A stretch of 5,300 bases of DNA from Loktanella sp. (GTDB taxonomy: Bacteria > Pseudomonadota > Alphaproteobacteria > Rhodobacterales > Rhodobacteraceae). Of the stretch, positions 1 through 5,300 are shown piece after piece. The DNA lies in assembly GCA_003551805.1 (NCBI GenBank), contig PUNR01000346.1, forward strand, positions 1-5,300, given 5' to 3'. Made by a program: the position numbers and the translations under genes. How positions within the stretch are numbered: position 1 is the first letter of the stretch; each line of letters begins with the position of its first letter. The notes beneath the pieces were generated by a model. The model was not told the origin of the DNA. It made no database searches and saw nothing but the letters and a program-made list of their open reading frames with translations.

Positions 1-1599
1 ACGAGAATTGCTATCAACTAGCACACTGGGGGGTGCCGCATATTCCAGCGCATTCAGATGGGCCCCGCGCAGGGTTTTTGCGTTTTCCACGTATTTTGTG
101 CTGACATCCGTCTGGTACGGCGTTGCCTGATAGACCGGCGGCATCTGTGGCACCGCAGGAAGACTATGCGGCACCGCAGGACGTGCGCGAAAAATCCGGA
201 CCTCGCGGTTGACGGGAAAGAATAAATCGCCTGCGGCATCCACGGTTTCGGCAGAACCAAGAAAAAGGTACCCGTGTGGCCGCAGCCCGTAGGCAAACAT
301 CGACGCCACCTGATGCTGCAACGGGCGGTCCAGATAGATCAGCAGATTGCGGCATGACACCAGATCCACGCGCAGGGATGGCGGATCTTTCAGGATCGAA
401 TGCTCGGCCATCAGGACCATGTCACGCAGTTCTTTCTTCACAATGAAATGCGCGCCTTCGCGGATGAAAAACCGCTCCAGCCGCGCATCCGAGACATGCG
501 CGGCGATACTGTCGGGATAGCGGCCTTCTCTGGCTGTGGCCAATGCGGCCCGGTCAAGGTCGGTGGCAAAAATCTGGACCGGCAGGCTGACATCGCGGCG
601 CGCGGCCTCCTCCAGGAAAAGGATGCCGATCGTATATGCCTCTTCTCCGGTTGCGCATCCCGCGACCCAAACGCGTATTTCTTTCTGATCACGGTCCATC
701 GCTTCGTCGAACAAGGGTGCTATCACCTCTTTCGCCAAAGCATCGAACGCGGCGGGATCGCGGAAAAACGATGTGACCGATATCAGCAAATCGTTGAACA
801 ATTCCTGCGCTTCTTCGGGGTGTGTCGTCAGATACCCAAGATATTCTTTGATGTCGCGCTTCCGGCTTACCTGAATGCGCCGCATCACGCGCCGCATGAC
901 GGTAGCGCGTTTATACCCCGAAAAATCATGCCCGGTGCGCGTTTTCAACAGACTGACGATCTGCTGCAGCACGTGCTCTGCAGGTTCTTGCGGCAGCGAC
1001 CGGACGGCATCCTTGCTTTGCGCGACCTCGATGATCCGGTCGACAAGGGCGGGGATTGGCAAACAGAAATCCGCAACACCGGCCGCAAGCGCGCTGCGCG
1101 GCATCATCCCGAATTCCGCTGTTTTCGGTTCCTGCACGAAAACGACGCCACCGCCGCCCTTTATTGCCCTGACGCCCTCTGACCCGTCCGTACCCGACCC
1201 CGACAGGATCACCCCCATCCCGTCACCGCGCCCATGTGCGACCGAGCAAAAGAAACTGTCGATGGGCGCCCTATGGCCGCGAGGTTCGGAAAATGGCCGC
1301 GCCTGCACGTCGTTAGCGTCAATGAAAAGTTCGCGATCAGGGGCGATCAGATAGATGCTATCCTTGCGCAGCCGATCTCTATCCGTGACCTGTGCCACCG
1401 GCATTTCCGTCACGCTTTCCAGAATTTTATCAAGCGTGCTGGGATGATCCGGCGACAGATGAACGATGACGACATAGGCAAGGCCCAGATCGGACGGCAA
1501 AAGCCTGAACATCTCTTTCAGCGCGCTAACCCCGCCCGCAGACGCCCCGATTGCGCACACAGGTATATTCGGCGGCACGGCAGTCATTTGAACGGACAT
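1..1599 (-). CDS. CheB-CheR fusion sensory protein (methylesterase + methyltransferase + start of PAS region), N-terminal part, runs off left edge
   Basis: The reading frame is open from the ATG at 1599 to base 1, giving 533 codons with no stop, so the 3' end lies outside the window. AAAGGAAA (1611-1604) sits 6 nt before the ATG. A CheB methylesterase domain spans about residues 12-190 with the triad visible: Ser20 in GASAGG, His47 in VIVHLSPDHP and Asp138 in GSGTDG. There is no receiver domain in front, as is normal for these fusions. A CheR domain follows: helical N-terminal part about 208-290 (SVTSFFRDP at 274-282), then the SAM-binding part with GCATGEEAY (314-322), an acidic ATDLD and SCRNLLIYL (415-423). 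A Pro-rich linker (about 474-492) leads to LEYAAPPSVLVD, typical of the start of a PAS domain. Family members usually continue into PAS repeats and a histidine kinase, often HWE or HisKA_2 type; that part is not seen here. Likely a cytoplasmic signalling protein rather than a classical chemotaxis enzyme, since no che genes are nearby. The fusion call is very secure; the kinase is inferred. Confidence 0.95.
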   Translation of the reverse strand, partial: MSVQMTAVPPNIPVCAIGASAGGVSALKEMFRLLPSDLGLAYVVIVHLSPDHPSTLDKILESVTEMPVAQVTDRDRLRKDSIYLIAPDRELFIDANDVQARPFSEPRGHRAPIDSFFCSVAHGRGDGMGVILSGSGTDGSEGVRAIKGGGGVVFVQEPKTAEFGMMPRSALAAGVADFCLPIPALVDRIIEVAQSKDAVRSLPQEPAEHVLQQIVSLLKTRTGHDFSGYKRATVMRRVMRRIQVSRKRDIKEYLGYLTTHPEEAQELFNDLLISVTSFFRDPAAFDALAKEVIAPLFDEAMDRDQKEIRVWVAGCATGEEAYTIGILFLEEAARRDVSLPVQIFATDLDRAALATAREGRYPDSIAAHVSDARLERFFIREGAHFIVKKELRDMVLMAEHSILKDPPSLRVDLVSCRNLLIYLDRPLQHQVASMFAYGLRPHGYLFLGSAETVDAAGDLFFPVNREVRIFRARPAVPHSLPAVPQMPPVYQATPYQTDVSTKYVENAKTLRGAHLNALEYAAPPSVLVDSNSR

Positions 1600-1641
1600 G
1601 TCATTTCCTTTCACTGACGTTCTGAGGCCAGTTACAAACTA

Positions 1642-1660
1642 TGTGAGTGTCACTATCACA
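1642..1660. repeat. Inverted repeat TGTGA-N9-TCACA in front of the CheB-CheR gene
   Basis: Perfect 5-bp arms TGTGA and TCACA flank a core that contains a second dyad, AGTG-T-CACT (1646-1654). It lies in the 88-base gap between the second DUF421 gene and the CheB-CheR gene, about 43 bases before that start codon. No T-run follows on either strand, so a terminator is unlikely; an operator is possible. The arms look like CRP half-sites, but the spacer is 9 rather than 6, so no regulator is assigned. Confidence 0.3.
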
Positions 1661-1687
1661 AGGCTTTCCGGCAGATCGGCACATCGT

Positions 1688-2167
1688 TTATTTCAGGCCG
1701 ACGCTGATGGAACCATCACTCTCTAGTATCATCATTTCAACATCAGCTACCGTGCGGCCACCCGTTTTGCGGATTGCGCTCAGCGCTTCGTCTTGGGTTA
1801 TCCGTGATTGCCGCATTTGTGAATCACAGAATACGCCGTCTCTTACCAAAAGCGCGGGTTCGGACCGCACCATCTTGGCAAAAAATGCTGATCTGACAGA
1901 CATATAGGTAACAACGTATTGCATCGCGATCAAAAGCGCTAGGGCAGTGATCCCTTCGGCTAACGGGATCGAGCTTTGGAGCAATACCGCAGAAAGCGTT
2001 GAGCCCAAAGAAACAGTAATCACCAGATCAAAGGCATTCAGCTTTGTGAGCGTGCGCTTGCCAGATACGCGTAGAAAAAGAACAAGTGCCACATATGCCA
2101 GAGATCCAATAACAATTGTGCGCCAGATGTTCGTCCATCCGTGAAAGAACAGGTCTGTTTCGGTCAT
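1688..2167 (-). CDS. DUF421 (YetF-like) small membrane protein, second of a tandem pair
   Basis: A 159-residue protein counted from the ATG at 2167. The frame is open 18 codons further upstream, but this start is preceded by AAAGG (about 12 nt spacing), and it aligns with the usual short N-terminus of the family. Membrane segments are predicted at about residues 14-34, 46-66 and 68-90. The family core is visible: GKRTLTKLNAFDLVITVSLG (36-55), that is a GKR motif followed by the FDLV-type segment with a conserved Gly. The soluble tail begins with PALLVRDG (104-111), the usual start of the small C-terminal domain, and ends in an ESDGSISV strand. Members of about 150-180 residues are common in proteobacteria; Bacillus YetF is longer. 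The biochemical function of the family is not established. The gene starts 72 bases after the other DUF421 gene and is probably cotranscribed with it. Family assignment is secure; the role is unknown. Confidence 0.87.
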   Translation of the reverse strand: MTETDLFFHGWTNIWRTIVIGSLAYVALVLFLRVSGKRTLTKLNAFDLVITVSLGSTLSAVLLQSSIPLAEGITALALLIAMQYVVTYMSVRSAFFAKMVRSEPALLVRDGVFCDSQMRQSRITQDEALSAIRKTGGRTVADVEMMILESDGSISVGLK

Positions 2168-2239
2168 TTTAAAACATCGCCTTTCTTGCATCACCCGATG
2201 TCCGGTATGTGGGTATTGCACCCTTGCCCGGATGATATG

Positions 2240-2779
2240 TCATGTGTCGTTGCTGCGTTTGTGGACAACGCTGATTTCGCCATTGCGTTCAAGTCGGGCC
2301 TCTTTGACGTCTTCCCAATCTGCAACCGCCGAACGTAGGCGCAAGGCTTCCAGAAGATCATTCTCACTCAGATCGCTTCGCCTCATGGCGTCCCAGTCAA
2401 CCTTTCCGTCGCGGATAAGAACACGCGTCTGGCCCTTGATAACCGTGCCCAGATTGCCAAAGCGAAACGCGACCTTGCCCAGAAACGCATGTAGCACGAC
2501 CAGTGTGATCGATGCGCAAAGCGTTGCGAAAAAAGGGGATTGTCCGGTAATCGCGCGGCTGATGACCGATCCGATCATGACACCCAGCACCATGTCAAAG
2601 GCGGTATTGCCGCCGATGAACCGCTTGCTGGCCACCCTGACAATCAGCAAGGCAAACAAAAAAACAACCAAGGCGCGGAACACCATGTGATGGACGGACA
2701 AAACATCCTCATCCAGCCCCAGCAACCAGTTCAGGGTGATCCAGATTTCACTTCCTACGGTCACTGCTGTCTCGGGCAT
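2240..2779 (-). CDS. DUF421 (YetF-like) small membrane protein, first of a tandem pair
   Basis: A 179-residue protein counted from the ATG at 2779. GAGG (2794-2791) lies 11 nt upstream, so this start is preferred over the in-frame ATG at 2833. It has a longer N-terminus than its neighbour, with a short amphipathic stretch (about 10-22), then predicted membrane segments at about 33-50, 60-78 and 83-100. The core motif appears as ASKRFIGGNTAFDMVLGVMIG (50-70 region), a variant of the GKR...FDLV...G pattern. The soluble tail opens with TRVLIRDGKVD (118-128) and ends in ERNGEISVVHK. The two neighbours share only the family pattern, so they are not a recent duplication. An imperfect EcfG-like promoter lies upstream at 2885-2909. 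Function is unknown for the family; a membrane-associated role in stress is only an inference from context. Confidence 0.87.
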   Translation of the reverse strand: MPETAVTVGSEIWITLNWLLGLDEDVLSVHHMVFRALVVFLFALLIVRVASKRFIGGNTAFDMVLGVMIGSVISRAITGQSPFFATLCASITLVVLHAFLGKVAFRFGNLGTVIKGQTRVLIRDGKVDWDAMRRSDLSENDLLEALRLRSAVADWEDVKEARLERNGEISVVHKRSNDT

Positions 2780-2870
2780 GTCGTTATCTACCTCGGTGCG
2801 ATATGAAACTCCCCGCCATTGCCGCAAACACACCGGGTCATGACATCGCAGCTCCTGCCTGTTGTTTCAT

Positions 2871-2880
2871 GTGATATCAC
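2871..2880. repeat. Perfect 10-bp palindrome GTGATATCAC upstream of the DUF421 pair
   Basis: GTGATATCAC is its own reverse complement. It is flanked by GTTGTT (2861-2866) and AACAAC (2882-2887), which extend the dyad asymmetrically. It falls where transcription from the candidate promoter at 2885-2909 would begin, so it could be an operator. A 10-bp palindrome alone can arise by chance. Confidence 0.35.
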
Positions 2881-2884
2881 CAAC

Positions 2885-2909
2885 AACACGAAGGGCGTCA
2901 GGCCGTTCC
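2885..2909 (-). promoter_or_regulatory. Candidate EcfG-type promoter, imperfect (GGAAC-N16-TGTT), for the DUF421 pair
   Basis: On the minus strand GGAAC (2909-2905) is followed after exactly 16 bases by TGTT (2888-2885), one mismatch from the CGTT -10 element. The -35 element and spacing equal those of the perfect site in front of the sigma gene. The predicted start, near 2878, would give a leader of about 100 bases before the ATG at 2779. The -10 mismatch and long leader keep confidence low. Confidence 0.35.
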
Positions 2910-2941
2910 ACCACGGCCGCACCTGCGCACAGCTGTCGCAA

Positions 2942-2959
2942 TCCGTGACACCTGTGACG
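2942..2959. repeat. Near-palindrome CCGTGACACCTGTGACGG just after the sigma factor gene
   Basis: This 18-bp element has 7 of 9 symmetric base pairs (CCGT/ACGG outer arms, ACA/TGT inner arms) and also contains a GTGAC direct repeat. It begins about 6 bases past the sigma gene stop on the minus strand. No T-run follows in the direction of transcription, so it is a poor intrinsic terminator candidate. Its role is unknown. Confidence 0.25.
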
Positions 2960-2964
2960 GCGCA

Positions 2965-3501
2965 TCACTTGGTGGCTAGAAAATCATCCAGATCGGACGA
3001 CCCCAGATCCTCGATCAGCATGGCGCGGGCACGGTTCAAACGACTTTTTACTGTTCCCATTTCGCAACCGCAAATCGCCGATGCGTTTTCGTAGGATTCA
3101 CCAATCACCAGTACCAAAACCAGAATTTCGCGGTAATGCTGGGGTAATCGTGCGATGGCCCGTATCAGTCGCTGACCTTCGATGTGATAATCATGGACAG
3201 GCGCACAGGTGCTCATCGAAGAGGCGCAATCCTTGGCAGCAGGCATTTCGCGGGTGCGCTTTTTTATCTCGTTCAGGAATGTGTTGCGCATGATCGTAAA
3301 CAGCCACGCACGCAAATTCGTCCCTTTGCGGAACTGCGCGTAATTCGCAATCGCCTTCATCAGGGTGGTTTGGACCAGATCATCAGCCTCGTCATACTGT
3401 CTTGTCAAACTGCGGGCATAGGCGCGCAACGCAGGAAGAAATTCCAATACGTCGCTTGTATCCTCACGGGCGATTCTTTCTGGGTCAGTCGTCTCTAGCA
3501 T
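2965..3501 (-). CDS. ECF RNA polymerase sigma factor, EcfG/ECF15 type (general stress response)
   Basis: A 178-residue sigma-70 family protein with regions 2 and 4 only. The ATG at 3501 is chosen because AAGGGA (3514-3509) lies 7 nt upstream; the in-frame ATG at 3525 would sit at the predicted transcription start and lacks a ribosome binding site. Region 2 covers about residues 21-85, with YDEADDLVQTTLMKA (36-50) and GTNLRAWLFTIMRNTFLNE (60-78), which closely follow the EcfG pattern. Region 4 covers about 110-166, with LPQHYREILVLV, the helix-turn-helix ICGCEMGTVKSRLNRAR (143-159) and a short acidic tail. EcfG proteins direct RNA polymerase to GGAAC-N16-17-CGTT promoters and are normally held by the anti-sigma NepR, itself bound by phosphorylated PhyR; neither is adjacent. 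The perfect promoter of that class directly upstream supports the subgroup assignment and suggests positive autoregulation. A Cys/His-containing linker (92-106) is unusual. Many roseobacters may carry more than one such sigma factor, so it may be a paralogue of the main EcfG. Confidence 0.93.
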   Translation of the reverse strand: MLETTDPERIAREDTSDVLEFLPALRAYARSLTRQYDEADDLVQTTLMKAIANYAQFRKGTNLRAWLFTIMRNTFLNEIKKRTREMPAAKDCASSMSTCAPVHDYHIEGQRLIRAIARLPQHYREILVLVLVIGESYENASAICGCEMGTVKSRLNRARAMLIEDLGSSDLDDFLATK

Positions 3502-3530
3502 TCTAAGATCCCTTTCACAGATCACCTAGT

Positions 3531-3556
3531 AAACGCGATGTCACCTGACCCGTTCC
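3531..3556 (-). promoter_or_regulatory. EcfG-dependent promoter of the sigma factor gene (GGAAC-N16-CGTTT)
   Basis: On the minus strand, GGAAC (3556-3552) is followed after 16 bases by CGTTT (3535-3531). This matches the alphaproteobacterial EcfG consensus at every defined position. Transcription would start near 3524, leaving a leader of about 23 bases containing the AAGGGA ribosome binding site. Position, orientation and perfect match make autoregulation by the downstream sigma factor the simplest reading. Confidence 0.85.
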
Positions 3557-3694
3557 AAGAAGACCGGCAATATAGGGACGGAAGGCAGATGCACTGCTCT
3601 ATCCTTCTGCTTTGGCAGCTATCCCCCAAATGGCCGACCAAAAAGCCAATTTTTCCGCTGATTAGCAACAAATAAAAGAATGAAATGCGTTGGG

Positions 3695-3733
3695 TTGGCA
3701 GCAACTGGTGCCACTTGCTGTCAGCAAAGCCAA
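3695..3733. repeat. Cluster of overlapping inverted repeats
   Basis: Several dyads overlap: TGGCA (3696-3700) with TGCCA (3709-3713); TTGCTG-T-CAGCAA (3715-3727), perfect 6-bp arms with a one-base centre; and outer arms TTGGC (3695-3699) with GCCAA (3729-3733). The cluster lies immediately before the TATAAT at 3736-3741, so it could be an operator for the rightward gene. No T-run follows it. Confidence 0.35.
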
Positions 3734-3795
3734 AATATAATGCCGACAACAACTTGGATATAAAATTTCAGAACCTCAGATTTTTATATCGGACT

Positions 3796-3813
3796 ATAAA
3801 CTAAGCAGTTTAT
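3796..3813. repeat. Perfect inverted repeat ATAAACT-AAGC-AGTTTAT
   Basis: Seven-base arms (3796-3802 and 3807-3813) are separated by AAGC. The arms are AT-rich and no run of T follows, so it is not a typical terminator. It lies about 90 bases upstream of the rightward 75-residue gene and may be a regulator binding site. In AT-rich DNA some such repeats are expected by chance. Confidence 0.35.
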
Positions 3814-3902
3814 TGCCAGTTTTCCGATTAACCAAAAATAAGTTTATACGAATCATTTTTCTGTGATGCCATCGAATAGGCTATTCTCGAAAGGAATCAA
3901 CG

Positions 3903-4130
3903 ATGGATGAATGGACAAATGTCTCTGTCATTTTGTGCGCTGATCGCACTGGCGCGCAGTTATCAGTCATCGAGCAGTGGAAAAAAGACCAGCGCAGGCA
4001 AGAAGGATCTCACGTTTCTTTCAAAGCAAAGTCACACCGTTTCGTTCTGGGCAACGGGACGAAGGTAAAACCACTGGATGAAAACAGGTTTCTTCTGACA
4101 AAAACACAAGAGGTTATTACCCGTATCTAA
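3903..4130 (+). CDS. Small hypothetical protein, 75 residues, unrecognised
   Basis: The ATG at 3903 is preceded by a good ribosome binding site, AAAGGAA, with 6 nt spacing. The gene ends at 4130 and is followed after about 36 bases by a strong terminator, so it looks like a complete one-gene transcription unit. The product is hydrophilic and basic in its middle part (KKDQRRQ at about 26-32, then SFKAKSHRF), with no signal peptide, membrane segment or cysteine motif; there is a single Cys at residue 12. The pattern of short beta-prone stretches (HRFVLGNGTKVKPL, NRFLLTKT) suggests a small beta-rich fold, but I recognise no family. It is the only gene on the plus strand here. Coding status rests on the ribosome binding site, length and terminator. 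Confidence 0.72.
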   Translation: MDEWTNVSVILCADRTGAQLSVIEQWKKDQRRQEGSHVSFKAKSHRFVLGNGTKVKPLDENRFLLTKTQEVITRI

Positions 4131-4166
4131 CCCCGTATTCGTTGCCACAAAGTTCGACATACTGAC

Positions 4167-4200
4167 TGCGGGCCGTCACAAGGTAACGGCCCGCATTTTT
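4167..4200 (+). terminator. Intrinsic terminator after the 75-residue gene
   Basis: A perfect 10-bp GC-rich stem, TGCGGGCCGT (4167-4176) and ACGGCCCGCA (4186-4195), encloses a 9-base loop and is followed by TTTTT (4196-4200). It ends rightward transcription just before the convergent symporter gene. On the minus strand the same stem is not followed by a T-run, so it would act in one direction only or only weakly for the symporter. Confidence 0.9.
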
Positions 4201-4208
4201 CGTTTCTA

Positions 4209-5300
4209 TCAGATGAAGAACACCACCATCGCCAGCGTCGCAACGACCAGGACGACTGACCACATGTGATGCGATTTCCACAGCGGTGTGTCAGCCAGCG
4301 CTTCGCGATCCTTGCGCCAGCTTTCACGGCTCCAGACGTCTTCGCCTTTTTCCAGATCGGGCGCTTCTGACCGGAAGGTGATCGTGACAAAGATCGCAAG
4401 GTTCAGCAGCAGCATCAAACCGGTCCCGTAAAGGAATTGCAGGTCGATCAGTTCCAGCGCCTCGAAGGCTGTGAAACAGGCGATGCCGATCGGGATACCG
4501 ATGGACAATGTCCAGAACGCGGCATGTCGCGGCGGGCGGGCCCAGAACAGGCCGCCCAGAAAGACCACCACGACCGGCATCGTGATGTAGCCGAGGAAAG
4601 ATTGGAAATATTCCACAATCCCGCCAAATGATCCGATGATGGGCGCCCAGATCGCCGCCAGCACCATGAACACGCCGACCAGCACCCGGCTTAACAGCAG
4701 CATTTTTTCCTCGCTCATTTCCTTTTTGCGGGGTTTGACGAAATCATTGACGACCAGCGAAGCACTGCCGTTCAGGACGGAATCCACCGTCGACATCAAG
4801 GCCGCGACCAGCGCCGCCAGCGCAAGCCCCCGCAGCCCTTCAGGCAGCAGCCCAAAGACAAGCGCGGGCCAGATCTGGTCAGCATCACCGATCTCGGGAA
4901 AGATATCCCGGCCCATGACGCCGGGCAGTACCAGAATGAACAGAAACGGCAGTTGCATCCCACCCGCCAGCAGCAAACCCCAGCGCCCGTGGTCAAGGTT
5001 TTTGGCGGCCAGCACCTTTTGAACCACCACCTGATTGGTGGTCCAATAGTAAAAGCTAAGCCAGATCGCGCCGGTAAATATGCCGGGCCACGGGAAAAAA
5101 TCGTCATCGGCAGGCGGGGCGATGGTAAAGCCACCTTCGGGTGCCGCTTCGCGCACGCCTTCCCACGATCCGATCTGTGTGAAGGTCAGATAAAAGATCA
5201 CGGCACCCACAATAATCAGCAGCACGCCTTGGATCGTATCTGTCACCATCACCGCCTTAAGACCGCCAAAGATAACGTAAACCCCGCCAAGAAAGGCGAT
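4209..5300 (-). CDS. Sodium:solute symporter (SSS/SLC5, SGLT-like), C-terminal part, runs off right edge
   Basis: The frame is open to the right edge. A GTG at 5252 is internal, not a start: translation from 5300 gives IAFLGGVYVIFGGLKAV and then VTDTIQ, the family's GG(L)-x-AV-x-TD-x-IQ segment in mid-protein. The visible 363 residues are inner-membrane protein with about eight predicted membrane helices. Landmarks: FYYWTTNQVVVQKVLAAKN (about 83-101), the loop after the substrate-binding helices, and GLRGLALAALVAALMSTVDS (about 155-174), equivalent to the helix that supplies Na2-site Ser residues in Vibrio SGLT; here the pair is Ser170-Thr171. A hydrophilic region (about 310-340) precedes a final helix at the C-terminus, as in SGLT-like members. 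It couples sodium entry to uptake of a small solute, with sugars the best guess for this subgroup; the substrate cannot be read from this part. The stop at 4209 faces the rightward gene's terminator. Confidence 0.93.
   Translation of the reverse strand: MAFLGGVYVIFGGLKAVMVTDTIQGVLLIIVGAVIFYLTFTQIGSWEGVREAAPEGGFTIAPPADDDFFPWPGIFTGAIWLSFYYWTTNQVVVQKVLAAKNLDHGRWGLLLAGGMQLPFLFILVLPGVMGRDIFPEIGDADQIWPALVFGLLPEGLRGLALAALVAALMSTVDSVLNGSASLVVNDFVKPRKKEMSEEKMLLLSRVLVGVFMVLAAIWAPIIGSFGGIVEYFQSFLGYITMPVVVVFLGGLFWARPPRHAAFWTLSIGIPIGIACFTAFEALELIDLQFLYGTGLMLLLNLAIFVTITFRSEAPDLEKGEDVWSRESWRKDREALADTPLWKSHHMWSVVLVVATLAMVVFFI

Larger units (their letters stand above)
3557..3902. other. AT-rich divergent intergenic region, no convincing gene
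   Basis: This 346-base stretch separates the leftward sigma factor gene from the rightward 75-residue gene and is visibly richer in A and T than the flanking coding DNA. It contains only short or implausible reading frames. What can be seen: inverted repeats at 3695-3733 and 3796-3813, an exact TATAAT on the plus strand at 3736-3741 with a weak TTGCTG 15 bases before it, and a ribosome binding site AAAGGAA (3890-3896) for the rightward gene. The promoter of that gene must lie here but cannot be fixed. No NepR-like small gene is present. Confidence 0.6.

Noticed and set aside
400..1182. Plus-strand open frame of 260 codons, and the neighbouring plus-strand frames at 875-1354 and 1234-1617
   Set aside because: They lie antisense to the CheB-CheR frame, whose catalytic motifs are unmistakable; their translations look like reverse-strand noise.
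1642..1660. CRP binding site
   Set aside because: The half-sites match, but the spacer is 9 instead of 6 bases, so the geometry is wrong.
2819..3094. Plus-strand 91-codon frame covering the gap between the DUF421 genes and the sigma gene
   Set aside because: Its second half is antisense to the sigma factor, it has no clear ribosome binding site, and it shows no recognisable domain.
3589..3675. 28-codon plus-strand frame preceded by a purine-rich GGACGGAAGG
   Set aside because: Very short, no recognisable product, and the purine run is too close to the ATG to be convincing.
3522..3752. Minus-strand open frame of 76 codons upstream of the sigma gene, where a NepR anti-sigma gene might be expected
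   Set aside because: Its translation has no NepR-like features, it runs through the EcfG promoter, is rich in Cys and Ser, and has no clear ribosome binding site.
5250..5252. GTG at 5252 as the start of the symporter
   Set aside because: The frame stays open to the right edge and encodes conserved family sequence before this codon, so it is internal.

Overview
The window looks like chromosomal DNA from an alphaproteobacterium, most likely a marine Rhodobacteraceae (roseobacter-type) organism. The evidence is protein-level resemblance, a moderately GC-rich coding style, and an EcfG-type sigma factor with a matching GGAAC-N16-CGTTT promoter. That combination is the signature of the alphaproteobacterial general stress response (GSR). 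No mobile element, RNA gene or CRISPR array was seen.

Layout, left to right. Positions 1-1599 (minus) hold the N-terminal 533 residues of a CheB-CheR fusion that runs off the left edge into what looks like a PAS domain. It has no start-to-stop ORF inside the window, so a simple ORF search misses it. Positions 1688-2167 and 2240-2779 (minus) are two tandem but clearly different small DUF421 (YetF-like) membrane proteins. Positions 2965-3501 (minus) encode an ECF sigma factor of the EcfG/ECF15 type, with a textbook EcfG promoter at 3531-3556 directly in front, implying autoregulation. Positions 3557-3902 are an AT-rich intergenic stretch with several inverted repeats. Positions 3903-4130 (plus) encode a 75-residue protein of unknown function, closed by a strong intrinsic terminator at 4167-4200. 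Positions 4209-5300 (minus) are the C-terminal 363 residues of a sodium:solute symporter (SSS/SLC5 family) that enters from the right edge.

How the parts may work together (inference): the sigma factor, the two DUF421 genes and the CheB-CheR sensor protein are co-oriented with gaps of 72 to 185 bases. A second, imperfect EcfG-like promoter (GGAAC-N16-TGTT) precedes the DUF421 pair, with a perfect 10-bp palindrome at its expected transcription start. This suggests a small stress-response island in which the sigma factor activates itself and perhaps the membrane-protein pair, with the CheB-CheR-PAS protein as a candidate sensor. The usual GSR partners PhyR and NepR are not visible in the window. 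The 75-residue gene and the symporter are probably unrelated neighbours.
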